Shown here piece after piece: positions 1-8,181 of a stretch of 64,000 nt of DNA; positions within the stretch are counted from its first letter, which is position 1, and each line of letters begins with the position of its first letter. The stretch lies in contig JAAEPF010000025.1 of the NCBI GenBank assembly GCA_024222295.1, positions 62,001 through 126,000 on the forward strand. The letters run 5' to 3'. The position numbers and the translations under genes were made by a program. The stretch is from Actinomycetes bacterium (lineage in GTDB: Bacteria; Actinomycetota; Acidimicrobiia; Acidimicrobiales; Microtrichaceae). Under the pieces are notes generated by a model. That model was not told where the DNA came from. It did no database searches and saw nothing but the letters and a program-made list of their open reading frames with translations.

Positions 1-783
1 GACCCGAGCGCACACCCAGAGCGCCGCACCACCGCGGCTGCGCAGCGCATCGAGTGGATCACCGACTTCTACTCCGAGGAGTACTCGCACCTGCAGGCCG
101 ATGCTGTGGTCTGCCGCCACACGCTGGAACACATCGCACCCGTGCGCGAGTTCATGGAGATGGTGCGCCGCAGCATCGGCGACCGGCTCGACACCATCGT
201 GCTGTTCGAGCTACCCGACGTGCGCCGAGTGCTCGAGGAAGTCGCGTTCTGGGACGTGTATTACGAGCACTGCTCTTACTTCAGCGCCGGGTCGCTTGTA
301 CGACTCTTCCGCTCCACAGGCTTCGAGGTGCTCAACGCGTCGCTGGACTACGAAGACCAGTACCTGCTGATCGAAGCCAGGCCCTCGGCGGACACGCCGG
401 CTCCAGGTGACCCGTTGCCGATCGAGGACGACATGGGCCCCATGACAGCCGCAGTCGAGCACTTCTCGAAGGCATACACCGAGCAGATCGACCACTGGCG
501 GACCGAACTGGGAGAGCGAGACCGCAGCGTCATATGGGGCGGCGGGTCCAAAGGTGTCGCTTTTCTTACAGCGCTGGCGGACGGGCGTATCGAGTACGCG
601 GTGGATATCAACCCCCACAAGCACGGCATGTTCATGGCCGGCACGGGCCAGGAGATCGTGGATCCGGATCTACTCAGGGAGTACGACCCCGAGCTGGTGA
701 TCGTGATGAACCCCGTCTACGTGGACGAGATCAGGGTCAGACTGAATGCCCTCGGGCTGTCACCTGAGGTAGCGGCCGTCTGA
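1..783 (+). CDS. Sugar C-methyltransferase, SAM-dependent (5' end outside window)
   Basis: The reading frame is open from base 1, so the N-terminus with the Zn-binding and first SAM motifs lies outside the window; 260 codons remain. Visible are the end of a class I methyltransferase fold (RHTLEH near codons 39-44), a YYEHxxYFS motif near codons 87-95 typical of C-methyltransferases that act on NDP-deoxysugars, and a C-terminal domain with GGGSKG at codons 180-185. Enzymes of this type (the NovU/TylCIII/EvaC group) add a methyl group to C-3 or C-5 of a nucleotide-linked keto sugar. The polysaccharide genes downstream suggest a role in making a surface glycan sugar. The family call is fairly sure; the substrate is not known. 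Confidence 0.85.
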   Translation, partial: DPSAHPERRTTAAAQRIEWITDFYSEEYSHLQADAVVCRHTLEHIAPVREFMEMVRRSIGDRLDTIVLFELPDVRRVLEEVAFWDVYYEHCSYFSAGSLVRLFRSTGFEVLNASLDYEDQYLLIEARPSADTPAPGDPLPIEDDMGPMTAAVEHFSKAYTEQIDHWRTELGERDRSVIWGGGSKGVAFLTALADGRIEYAVDINPHKHGMFMAGTGQEIVDPDLLREYDPELVIVMNPVYVDEIRVRLNALGLSPEVAAV

Positions 784-801
784 GTTCGGTTCGATTCCGC
801 T

Positions 802-1110
802 TCAGGCCACAGCGTGCGGACGCCGCCGGACGTTCAGCAGCAACGCTCCGCCACCCAGGAGCACCGCGCCCAGAACTGCGACCGCAGCCACATCACCGCC
901 GGTGAAGGCCAAGGTCTCACCCTGGACCTGAGCCTGCGCAGCAGCTGCTGCCGGCTCCGACGGCACCAGGACGGTCGTCTGGGGAGCCACCGAAGGTGTC
1001 GGCCCGACGTAGGGGTCAATTGAATCCTGGGCACCCGCTATGCCCGCAGTGCAAAGCACCACAACGGTCGCCACGACGGCCCCAACTGAGTATCTCGCTC
1101 GCCTGCTCAT
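802..1110 (-). CDS. Small exported protein with LAXTG-type sortase signal
   Basis: A 102-residue protein with an N-terminal signal peptide (about residues 5-27, ending near AGA|QDS), a short Pro/Ala/Val-rich middle, and a C-terminal sorting signal: LAFTG at residues 67-71, a hydrophobic span at about 74-93 and an RRR tail at 95-97. LAXTG is the motif used by class E sortases of high-GC Gram-positive bacteria, so the protein is probably linked to the cell wall. It is too small for a catalytic domain. I chose the ATG at 1110 (MSRRARYS) because it sits just before the signal peptide; an in-frame start 8 codons upstream adds residues with no signal character. No sortase gene is in the window. Confidence 0.7.
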   Translation of the reverse strand: MSRRARYSVGAVVATVVVLCTAGIAGAQDSIDPYVGPTPSVAPQTTVLVPSEPAAAAAQAQVQGETLAFTGGDVAAVAVLGAVLLGGGALLLNVRRRPHAVA

Positions 1111-1194
1111 GACCGAAGAGTAGCACCAGTGCAAATCACATCAAATAGGAGAAAAACCTACCTGGTGCGCCCGAGTGACCCCTGAGGGTGGCCC

Positions 1195-2991
1195 CTATTC
1201 CCGGCCGAAGTCCAGTTCGACCGCCAATTCGTCGCTGAACCGGCCCCATGGCGTAATCCACTCACTGGCGGGCACCCGCGCTGATGGCTGCACGCTCATG
1301 CCCTCCCAGCCGGCAGGCAGGTCGAACGACACTGTCACAGTGGCCGACTCGCCCCGCAGCACGCGCGCCTCCCCCGCCGCGACCCGGGTTGGCCCGTCGT
1401 CTCCGAGGGCCACCGGGACCGCTCCCCCGATCGTGACATTGCCGGCACCCGATGGCATGGTCAGCGAGACGATCCCCCGATACTCGGCAGTGCTCAGCTC
1501 TGAGCCTGGGTGCGGCCCGGCGACGTAGAAGGGAAGACCCTGCGGCGCGTTGTTGGCGAGGTGGACCTGCACGGTGAAGCGGGCGGGCTCGACGCTGTCG
1601 TCGACGCTCACTTGCGCTTCCACATCGAGGTAGGGATCGAGCTTGTTGCCGCCCCGGTTGAGCACCGACAGCAGCAGCGAGTCGCTGGGCGGAACTCCTG
1701 CGGTGCCGAGCTCCTCCCAAGCCTCCTGCTGGAGCGGGTCGGAAGACCACATCATCATGTGGCGTCCGGCGCCCATCTCGCGCAGCACCGAGAGCAATTC
1801 TGAAGCTGAGATCTCGCCGCTGTTGAGCGCGTTGAACACCTCGGCTGCGACACGGCCGAGCCGTTCGCGGCGCACGTCGCGGTCGTCGAACGCCGTGTAC
1901 TGGTCGATCAGCAGGTCCTGGGCCACGGTGTCGGCGCTCACGACCTCACCCGAGTCGAGCGTGACAGGACCGGTGACCTCGAGGAGGGCCTCGATGGCAG
2001 GCACGTCCAGCAGGATCACGCCGTCGACCGGCTCCTCGCCAAGCGCCTCCCACATTGCGGCCGTCGTGGCCCCAGTCTGGTCGAAGCGCGGGCTCAGGTT
2101 GGTATTGCGCCAGTCCCGCCCCGGCGAGAGCGCGCCCCAGAGCGCTTCGATGTCGGGGTCCACCGATACCGGCGAGTCCAGCACGAGCTCCTGGGTCGGC
2201 CGGAACTCGCCGATGTCGAACTCCCCGGCGTCGATGTCGAGAGGCCCGACCTGCAGGATCATTCCACCGCCCGAGCGCATCTCGGCGTTATTGGCGCCCA
2301 GCACCAGGTAGCGGCTGGGGCCGGCCAGGAGCTGCTCGACTCCCAGGAGCACGCTCGACATCGAGAACAGCGTGTCGGTCACCCGCACGTACTCCTCGGC
2401 GAACCTGTTGCGGGCATCCGCCAACGGCGGGACCAGGCTCTCCTCGGGGCCGAGGTCCAGATTCTTGACGCTCTCGGCAAAGCTGGCGAGCGCCTCGGAA
2501 CTGCGCTGCACGGCCGCCAGGCGGGTGGCCGGGGCGGCGGATGAGCCCGCCAGCACGTCGGACAGCTCGCCGACCGCAACGGAGGCCTCGCCGGCCACGG
2601 TCTCGGCCGAGTCGGCCAGCGCGGATGCCGAGCGGACCTGACGGCCCAGCACCGGTACCCACCGCAAGGGCTGGATGGCCCATGAGTCGAGCGCGTCCGA
2701 TGCATCGGCGAAGTGCCCTGCGGCCGTCGCAAGCTGGGCCGAAGCGTCCTCCTCGGACACGTCGTCCGTTTCGCCGCCGACCGAGTCCACCAGCTCATCG
2801 AGGCTGCCCGTGGCGACGCCGCGCAGTTCGTCCATGGCGTCGAGGCCGTCGTTGGCACTGTTGACGCCCCGAACCCCTTGCAGGGCAGCGATCCCGAGCC
2901 AGCCCAAAGCGACCACCACGACGGCAAACGCGATGACGCGACGGTTCCATCGCGGGCTGCGCGCGGGCTTGGGAGGTTCATCTTCAGCCAA
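1195..2991 (-). CDS. DUF4012-family membrane-anchored protein
   Basis: 598 residues with one transmembrane segment near residues 18-38 and a large outer part. The stretch from YLVLGANNAEMRSGGG onward, with DVPAIEALLEVTGPV further on, matches the DUF4012 family, which is often found beside exopolysaccharide genes in actinobacteria and has no proven function. The start is TTG; exactly 6 nt upstream of it lies TAGCCT (2998-3003), so a leaderless transcript is likely and supports this start. The gene is divergent from the glycosyltransferase at 3070, with 78 bp between, and probably belongs to the same surface-glycan locus. Confidence 0.8.
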   Translation of the reverse strand: MAEDEPPKPARSPRWNRRVIAFAVVVVALGWLGIAALQGVRGVNSANDGLDAMDELRGVATGSLDELVDSVGGETDDVSEEDASAQLATAAGHFADASDALDSWAIQPLRWVPVLGRQVRSASALADSAETVAGEASVAVGELSDVLAGSSAAPATRLAAVQRSSEALASFAESVKNLDLGPEESLVPPLADARNRFAEEYVRVTDTLFSMSSVLLGVEQLLAGPSRYLVLGANNAEMRSGGGMILQVGPLDIDAGEFDIGEFRPTQELVLDSPVSVDPDIEALWGALSPGRDWRNTNLSPRFDQTGATTAAMWEALGEEPVDGVILLDVPAIEALLEVTGPVTLDSGEVVSADTVAQDLLIDQYTAFDDRDVRRERLGRVAAEVFNALNSGEISASELLSVLREMGAGRHMMMWSSDPLQQEAWEELGTAGVPPSDSLLLSVLNRGGNKLDPYLDVEAQVSVDDSVEPARFTVQVHLANNAPQGLPFYVAGPHPGSELSTAEYRGIVSLTMPSGAGNVTIGGAVPVALGDDGPTRVAAGEARVLRGESATVTVSFDLPAGWEGMSVQPSARVPASEWITPWGRFSDELAVELDFGRE

Positions 2992-2997
2992 GACCTC

Positions 2998-3003
2998 AGG
3001 CTA
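2998..3003 (-). promoter_or_regulatory. Leaderless -10 element of the DUF4012 gene
   Basis: TAGCCT on the minus strand, followed by 6 nt and then the TTG start. This is the spacing expected when transcription begins at the first base of the start codon. Confidence 0.5.
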
Positions 3004-3069
3004 CCGGCCGAGCGGACGACGTCCGACGGTGGGTTGGAGCCCGATTAGGCCCCCGGTAGCGTCCCATCG

Positions 3070-4014
3070 GTGCGAACCCTCTTCGCCGCATCCGGTGGTG
3101 GCCACCTGGCGCAACTGTTCAACCTCCAGCACCGTTTGCCGTTTGAGTTGGGCGAGGTGACCTGGTTCACCTTCGACACGCCACAGAGCCGTTCGATGCT
3201 CGAGGGCGAGCGTGTCGTCTGGGCACACCCGGCCCCACCCAGGGACTGGCGCGCTGCGCTGCGCAACCGCCGCCTGGCCGCAGCGATGTGCAGGCGACTG
3301 CAGTTCACCACTGCCGTCAGCACCGGCGCCTCGGTGGCCGTGTCGACCCTGCCCACGGCGCGGCGGCACGGCACCAGGGCCATCTACATCGAAAGCGCCG
3401 CCCGGGTCGAGGGCCCGTCGCTGTCAGGGCGGATACTGGCGGCGACCCCAGGGGTGGAGACATTCTGCCAATACAGGTCGTGGGCCGGTGGCGCGTGGAG
3501 CTACGCGGGCTCGGTGTTCGACGCTTTCGAGGCGGGGCCACAGCGCCAGCTCGCCGCCATCCGCAATGTGGTGGTGACACTCGGCAGTCAAGAGGGGTAC
3601 GCCTTCGACAGACTCGTAGAGCGCCTCGTCGATGTGCTCCCGGCCGATGCGGAGGTGGTCTGGCAGACCGGGGCCACGGACACCACGCGATTCGGAGTGG
3701 AAGGGATCGCATCGATGCCGGCCTCCGAGCTCGAGACTGCGATCGCCGGGGCGGACCTGGTGGTCGCCCACGCGGGTGTGGGCTCAGCACTCGCCTCTGT
3801 CATCAAGGGCGTGCACCCCGTGCTTGTCCCCCGCAGCGCGGCAGCGGGCGAGCACGTCGACGACCACCAGGTGCAGATCGCCGCCGAGCTCGCCGGACGC
3901 GGGCTCGCCACCTGTGCCACGCCGAGCGAGCTCGACCTTGGACTGCTGGAGTCCGCTGCCCACCAGAGCGTCATGCGTCGGGTGGACACGCCGCCACTCG
4001 ACATACCCGGGTGA
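3070..4014 (+). CDS. Glycosyltransferase, fused Alg14-like and Alg13-like (GT28 type)
   Basis: 314 residues. The N-terminus has the SGGGHLAQL loop of Alg14/EpsF-type proteins; the C-terminal half has VVVTLGSQEGYAFDRLV and GADLVVAHAGVGSALASVIKG followed by VPRSAAAGEHVDDHQ, the nucleotide-sugar-binding region of the Alg13/MurG group. In bacteria these two parts are often separate subunits (PssD/PssE, EpsE/EpsF); here they are one chain. The likely job is transfer of a sugar from a UDP donor to a lipid-linked glycan precursor at the inner membrane face. The start is GTG with TAGCGT (3057-3062) 7 nt upstream. It lies just before wzz- and wzy-like genes. Confidence 0.8.
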   Translation: MRTLFAASGGGHLAQLFNLQHRLPFELGEVTWFTFDTPQSRSMLEGERVVWAHPAPPRDWRAALRNRRLAAAMCRRLQFTTAVSTGASVAVSTLPTARRHGTRAIYIESAARVEGPSLSGRILAATPGVETFCQYRSWAGGAWSYAGSVFDAFEAGPQRQLAAIRNVVVTLGSQEGYAFDRLVERLVDVLPADAEVVWQTGATDTTRFGVEGIASMPASELETAIAGADLVVAHAGVGSALASVIKGVHPVLVPRSAAAGEHVDDHQVQIAAELAGRGLATCATPSELDLGLLESAAHQSVMRRVDTPPLDIPG

Positions 4015-4119
4015 AAGGCGAGCGGTGAGACTGTCACGCTCGGTGACAGTGTTCTCACCAGCGTGTGTATACGCTGGACTGACCAGCTGCTGCCTCTAGA
4101 CAGGAAACGGGGAATCCAC

Positions 4120-5019
4120 GTGGATCTAGTCGATGTACTCCGCATAGCACTCCGGCGGTGGTACGTGGTCCTTGCGATCCTGGTCGTGGGCTCGGTCGCA
4201 GCGCTGGTATTGGCATCGTCGGTGGAGCCAACCTACAAGGTCAGCTCCGAATCGATCCTGATCTCGGGCCAGACCGCGCAAGATCCCGAGCGGCCCGCCA
4301 CCGGCCCGACGAATCCCTACATGCAGTTCAGCAGTTCCCTGTTCACGACCCTGTCGGCGGTCACAAGGACCGTCAACGGCGACGAATACCGCAAAGAACT
4401 GGTCGGCGGCGATGCGAGCAGGGACTACACGTTCGGCACGAGCCAAGAAGCACCGGTGATAATCACGGAGGCGGAGTCATCCACCCCCGAAGACGCGCTG
4501 GCACTGGCTCAGAGCGTGCAAGCCGCGCTATCGGAGACCCTCTCGAATATCCAGGCCGACGAGGAGGTGCCGCCCGAGGAGCAGATCTTCATGCGGGTGC
4601 TCACCACCTCCGATGCCACGCAGGAAATGGGCAGCCGCAACCGGGTGCTGGTGGGCGTGTTCGCGATAACCCTCGCGGCGGCGATCGGCGGCGCAGTTCT
4701 TGTGGAGTCGCTCGTGCAGACCCGCAAGCGACCTAGGGGCGGTGACCGGGAAGACCAGGCCGGCTCCAACGCGGACGACCCCGCCACAGCCGCCGCCGGG
4801 GACAGGCAACGCAACGGAGCCACCGAGAAGGACTCAACCGACCGTTCCCATGACGAGGCGAGCGCGGACGACGACAACGACCCAGAGAGTGGCGGCCAGT
4901 CCCGCCATGGCCAGTCAAGCCGAGAAGCTCTGAAGGCCGAACGTCTCGGCCGGAGCACCGCCGGCCGCAACGCACCGCGCGAGCCGTTCCCGGTCAAGCC
5001 CGTGTCGGGCAGCCAGTAG
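4120..5019 (+). CDS. Wzz-type polysaccharide chain-length/copolymerase protein
   Basis: About 299 residues. A short cytoplasmic N-terminus (MDLVDVLRIALRRWYVV) leads into a first transmembrane span (about residues 15-33), then an extracytoplasmic part of about 160 residues, then a second span (about 188-208). The C-terminal 90 residues are very polar (Asp, Ser, Arg, Gln) and probably disordered. This is the Wzz/PCP layout without a tyrosine kinase domain. I chose GTG at 4120 because an AGGAAACGGGG ribosome-binding region lies just upstream and the first span then starts at the usual distance; a GTG at 4063 would add 19 residues. It is followed 11 bp later by the polymerase gene. Confidence 0.75.
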   Translation: MDLVDVLRIALRRWYVVLAILVVGSVAALVLASSVEPTYKVSSESILISGQTAQDPERPATGPTNPYMQFSSSLFTTLSAVTRTVNGDEYRKELVGGDASRDYTFGTSQEAPVIITEAESSTPEDALALAQSVQAALSETLSNIQADEEVPPEEQIFMRVLTTSDATQEMGSRNRVLVGVFAITLAAAIGGAVLVESLVQTRKRPRGGDREDQAGSNADDPATAAAGDRQRNGATEKDSTDRSHDEASADDDNDPESGGQSRHGQSSREALKAERLGRSTAGRNAPREPFPVKPVSGSQ

Positions 5020-5030
5020 GCAAACGACAC

Positions 5031-6515
5031 ATGGCGGTCACGCCGATCATGGATCCGTCGCCGCCGAAACCGAGGCGACCGGTTTGGGGGGTCATCGCTG
5101 CGCTCTACGTGCTGGCCCTGCTCTTCACGGCCTTCTGGCAGCCCTTGGTGGCCTTGGTTCTGTCGATACTCGGGATCCTGTACCTGGTGTTCCGGCTGGT
5201 CGACCTGGACGCGACGACCGTCCTGTCGATCTACCTGTTGTTCCTGATGCTGCTGCCGGCTAGCTACGTGGTTCCGTCGGTCGGAGCAGCCGGCACACCA
5301 GCGAACGCCCTCGCCCTGGGATGTGGGTATTGGTGGATACTGCAGCAGACCGCACCGAGCCCCGCGAGCTCCACGATCCCCCGGATCGACTCGCTCCAGC
5401 CGCTACGGGTGGCGCTGATGGTGTTCATGCTGACCACCGCCGCGTCGTTCGTGGTGGCGTTTGCGCGACCGCTCACGAGCGTGGAGTCCAACGGCGCTGC
5501 TCGATCGCTGCTCTCCGCAGCTGGCCTCACGGGCGTGGCGCTCCTCGCTTCGGACGGCATCGTCAACCGGGATCGCCTCGACGTCATCATCAACCGGATC
5601 CTCAACGTTGCAGGGCTGATGGCCATCGTGGCCTGTCTGCAGTTCTTCACCGACTTCGACCCCGTGCTTCGCTGGAGGGTGCCGGGACTCGAGCTGAATC
5701 GGGACCTCCTCGCGGTCTCTGCGCGCTCCGTTGTCAACCGGGTCGCAAGCACCACACTGCACCCGATCGAGTTCGGAGGAGTAGTCGCGATGCTGTTGCC
5801 GCTCGCGCTGCACACGGCCTTCTACTGCGAGAAGCGGCTGCGGTTCCGCCGGTGGGCACGGGTGGGGCTGCTGGGCCTGGCGCTCCCGCTATCGGTCTCG
5901 CGTACGGCGGTGGTGATCCTCGCAGTTGCGCTGCTCATGATGTGGCCCGCATGGAAGTGGGCTCGCAGGCTCTGGTTCCTGGCCGGCTCGATAGTCTTCC
6001 TCCTGGTGGTCCGAGGCCTCGTGAGCGGCCTGCTGGGAACTATCGTCTCGCTGTTCACGAGCATCAACGAGGACCCGAGCACCTCCGGGCGAACCGATGA
6101 CTACGAAAAGATCTGGGTGCTCTGGGGAGAACGACCACTGTTCGGCCGCGGCCTCGGCACCTTCGACCCGGTGCAGTACTTCTTCCTCGACAACCAGCTG
6201 CTCATGACCCTCGTCACCGGCGGCCTCGTGGCCCTCGGCGGTCTCGTGTTCCTCGTTGTGGTCGGAACGTCGGTGTCGCGCCAGGTCTACTGGCACGCCC
6301 TGGACGAGGAGACACAGCACCTCGGCGCCACCATCGCGGCGAGCGTGGTCGGCGCCTTCTTCGGCTTCGCCACCTTCGACGCACTCGGGTTCCCGGTGTT
6401 CGCCGGCCTGTTCTTCTTGCTGATCGGAATCGGTGGTGCCGCATGGCGCATCGAGGTGATGCCGCACGGCCGCACCTACGCGAACCGGAGACACCGCAAG
6501 CAGGCGGACGCCTGA
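5031..6515 (+). CDS. O-antigen ligase/Wzy-like polymerase
   Basis: 494 residues with about 10-12 hydrophobic segments and a long outer loop before ERPLFGRGLGTFDPVQY, which is the conserved loop of the Wzy_C / O-antigen ligase family. Such proteins join lipid-linked repeat units into a chain or move the chain to an acceptor on the outer membrane face. With the Wzz-like protein directly upstream, polymerisation of a surface polysaccharide is the most likely role. The gene ends 3 bp from the stop of the convergent DUF2236 gene. Confidence 0.8.
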   Translation: MAVTPIMDPSPPKPRRPVWGVIAALYVLALLFTAFWQPLVALVLSILGILYLVFRLVDLDATTVLSIYLLFLMLLPASYVVPSVGAAGTPANALALGCGYWWILQQTAPSPASSTIPRIDSLQPLRVALMVFMLTTAASFVVAFARPLTSVESNGAARSLLSAAGLTGVALLASDGIVNRDRLDVIINRILNVAGLMAIVACLQFFTDFDPVLRWRVPGLELNRDLLAVSARSVVNRVASTTLHPIEFGGVVAMLLPLALHTAFYCEKRLRFRRWARVGLLGLALPLSVSRTAVVILAVALLMMWPAWKWARRLWFLAGSIVFLLVVRGLVSGLLGTIVSLFTSINEDPSTSGRTDDYEKIWVLWGERPLFGRGLGTFDPVQYFFLDNQLLMTLVTGGLVALGGLVFLVVVGTSVSRQVYWHALDEETQHLGATIAASVVGAFFGFATFDALGFPVFAGLFFLLIGIGGAAWRIEVMPHGRTYANRRHRKQADA

Positions 6516-6518
6516 GCC

Positions 6519-7307
6519 TCAGGCGGCGCGGCTGAGCAGCGGGTTGTCGGCCCAGGCGCCGGCGACATGCGCGACCGAGTTGCGCATGGAGACCTGCAAT
6601 GCCCTCACTGCGGCCAACTCCGCGGTCGTGAGGTCGCGCAGCCCGAGACAATGCTGCAGCCTGCGCGGCAGCAGGTCCGTGGTGACCACGTTGAACGGCA
6701 CCCAGGCAACACCGGGCACGAACCGGATCCGCGGTGACATCAGCGAACGCGTGATGTCGATGGACTCCTGCGTGGGCTCCAGTGTGGCGACCATCTGCTC
6801 GAAGTAGTCGCGGAACTCGGGGTAAGTCCCGGGCACGACCGAGCCAGGGATCCCGAAGGCGTCGGCGAGGCGGAGGGTCTCGGAGTAGTAGGCATTGCGC
6901 TCAGCCGGCCCCATCCAGCCGAGGTAGCGGCGGTCGACCTCGATGACGGTGTCGGTGAGGGTGGCGAGCACCCAGAACTGGCGCTCGGGATCGAGGGCCG
7001 AATAGCTGGAGCCGTCGGCGAGGTCGCCGCTCACCGACGAGTGCACCCGTTCGAGCCCGGCCAGGGTGGCTTCGCGACGCTCGGCACTGCCGAAGGAGAT
7101 TGCGAGCATCGCCTGCAGGGTGCGCTCCAGACGCCTGAGGGGGTCTGAGCGGTAGCTGCTGAACTCGGCGACACCCGCCGCGACCCCGGGGTCGCACACC
7201 TGCAGGATCGCGGCACGCGGGCCACCGAGCAGCACGAAGGACTGGCTGTTCATCCGCCAGGCGATAGAACCGGTGTCGTACAGGGCATCTGCTGCGGGTC
7301 TTGCCAT
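6519..7307 (-). CDS. DUF2236 / MpaB-family oxygenase
   Basis: 262 residues. The sequence from DTGSIAWRMNSQSFVLLGGPRAAILQ through YRSDPLRRLERTLQAML and the DRRYLGWMGPAERNAYYSETLRLADAFGIP region matches the DUF2236 family (MpaB, latex-clearing protein Lcp), which contains heme b oxygenases. The substrate cannot be told from the sequence. The ATG at 7307 is supported by TAGCGT (7314-7319) 6 nt upstream, a leaderless arrangement. The neighbours (polysaccharide polymerase, glutaminyl cyclase) give no pathway hint. Confidence 0.75.
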   Translation of the reverse strand: MARPAADALYDTGSIAWRMNSQSFVLLGGPRAAILQVCDPGVAAGVAEFSSYRSDPLRRLERTLQAMLAISFGSAERREATLAGLERVHSSVSGDLADGSSYSALDPERQFWVLATLTDTVIEVDRRYLGWMGPAERNAYYSETLRLADAFGIPGSVVPGTYPEFRDYFEQMVATLEPTQESIDITRSLMSPRIRFVPGVAWVPFNVVTTDLLPRRLQHCLGLRDLTTAELAAVRALQVSMRNSVAHVAGAWADNPLLSRAA

Positions 7308-7313
7308 CGGATC

Positions 7314-7319
7314 ACGCTA
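7314..7319 (-). promoter_or_regulatory. Leaderless -10 element of the DUF2236 gene
   Basis: TAGCGT on the minus strand with exactly 6 nt to the ATG; no ribosome-binding site is visible. Confidence 0.5.
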
Positions 7320-7326
7320 GCCAGAT

Positions 7327-8175
7327 TCAGCCAGGTTCGAACGTGACCTCGAACATGACCGGCCACCGTTTGCCGGTCACGTAGAACCCGTCGCCCGTCG
7401 AGGCGATGCCGTTGAGCACGTCGCGCTCCGCGAAGTCACGCTCGAGTCCGACGTCGGCCGCCAGCTCGGCGGCCCGCTCGACCAGCGTGGATGCGTCGAC
7501 CACGGCATCGACCACGCCGCAGTCCATGTCGATGCGAAGGATCTCGTTGGTCTGGTAGCGGTTGGCCCAGAGGTGTTCACCGTCCCAGTCGAGTTCGTTG
7601 AGAGCTCCGACCTCGCCTCCGGCACGCGCCACGGTGAAGCGCTCGATGACCTCGAAGTCGTCCGTGTTGCGCACCGCCAGCACGTCTGTGCCGTCGCTCA
7701 TGGCGAACCGCTCACCGCCGATCGCGGTCAGCCCCCAGCCTTCGCCCTCGTAGTCGAACGATGCCACCTGCGCGAGCGGGTCGCGGTCCCATACCAACGC
7801 CCGGCCGGACGTCCACGTGAGCTGCACTAGGCCGGCATCGCCACGCACTGCCAACCCCTCGCCGAACTGTTCGGGGGGCAGCGCCTGTTGTTCCAGCACC
7901 TCGCCTGTCGCAGGGTCGACCTGGCGCAGGTCGGACTCGCCGCGCAGGCCGGTGCTTTCCCACAACTCCCCCTCGGTCACCACCAGTCCCTGGGTGAACG
8001 CATCGGCGTCGTGTGGCAGCTCGGCAACCACTGCGGGCACCAACGCCCCGGGCGGCTCGGGATCACAGGCACCCAGCCCCGGCACGGTCGTGTCGCGCGC
8101 GAAGAACCACCAGCTGCCGAATCCCAGGGCCGTGACCACCAGCAGCACCCCAAGCACCGCCCTCGCCCTGCCCAT
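7327..8175 (-). CDS. Glutaminyl-peptide cyclotransferase (plant/bacterial beta-propeller type)
   Basis: 282 residues. An N-terminal membrane anchor or signal (about 5-26) is followed by the glutamine cyclotransferase domain: HDADAFTQGLVV, ESTGLRGESDLRQVD, YEGEGWGLT, LNELDWDGEHLWANRYQTNEI and VLNGIA are all hallmarks of this five-bladed propeller family. It turns N-terminal glutamine of exported proteins into pyroglutamate, outside the membrane. The gene lies 6 bp downstream of the RNA methyltransferase gene on the same strand, so the two may be co-transcribed although their functions differ. Confidence 0.88.
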   Translation of the reverse strand: MGRARAVLGVLLVVTALGFGSWWFFARDTTVPGLGACDPEPPGALVPAVVAELPHDADAFTQGLVVTEGELWESTGLRGESDLRQVDPATGEVLEQQALPPEQFGEGLAVRGDAGLVQLTWTSGRALVWDRDPLAQVASFDYEGEGWGLTAIGGERFAMSDGTDVLAVRNTDDFEVIERFTVARAGGEVGALNELDWDGEHLWANRYQTNEILRIDMDCGVVDAVVDASTLVERAAELAADVGLERDFAERDVLNGIASTGDGFYVTGKRWPVMFEVTFEPG

Positions 8176-8181
8176 CCGACG

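Noticed and set aside
785-800. tRNA-like T-arm (GGTTCGATTCC)
   Set aside because: It directly follows the methyltransferase stop and has no acceptor, anticodon or D-arm around it.
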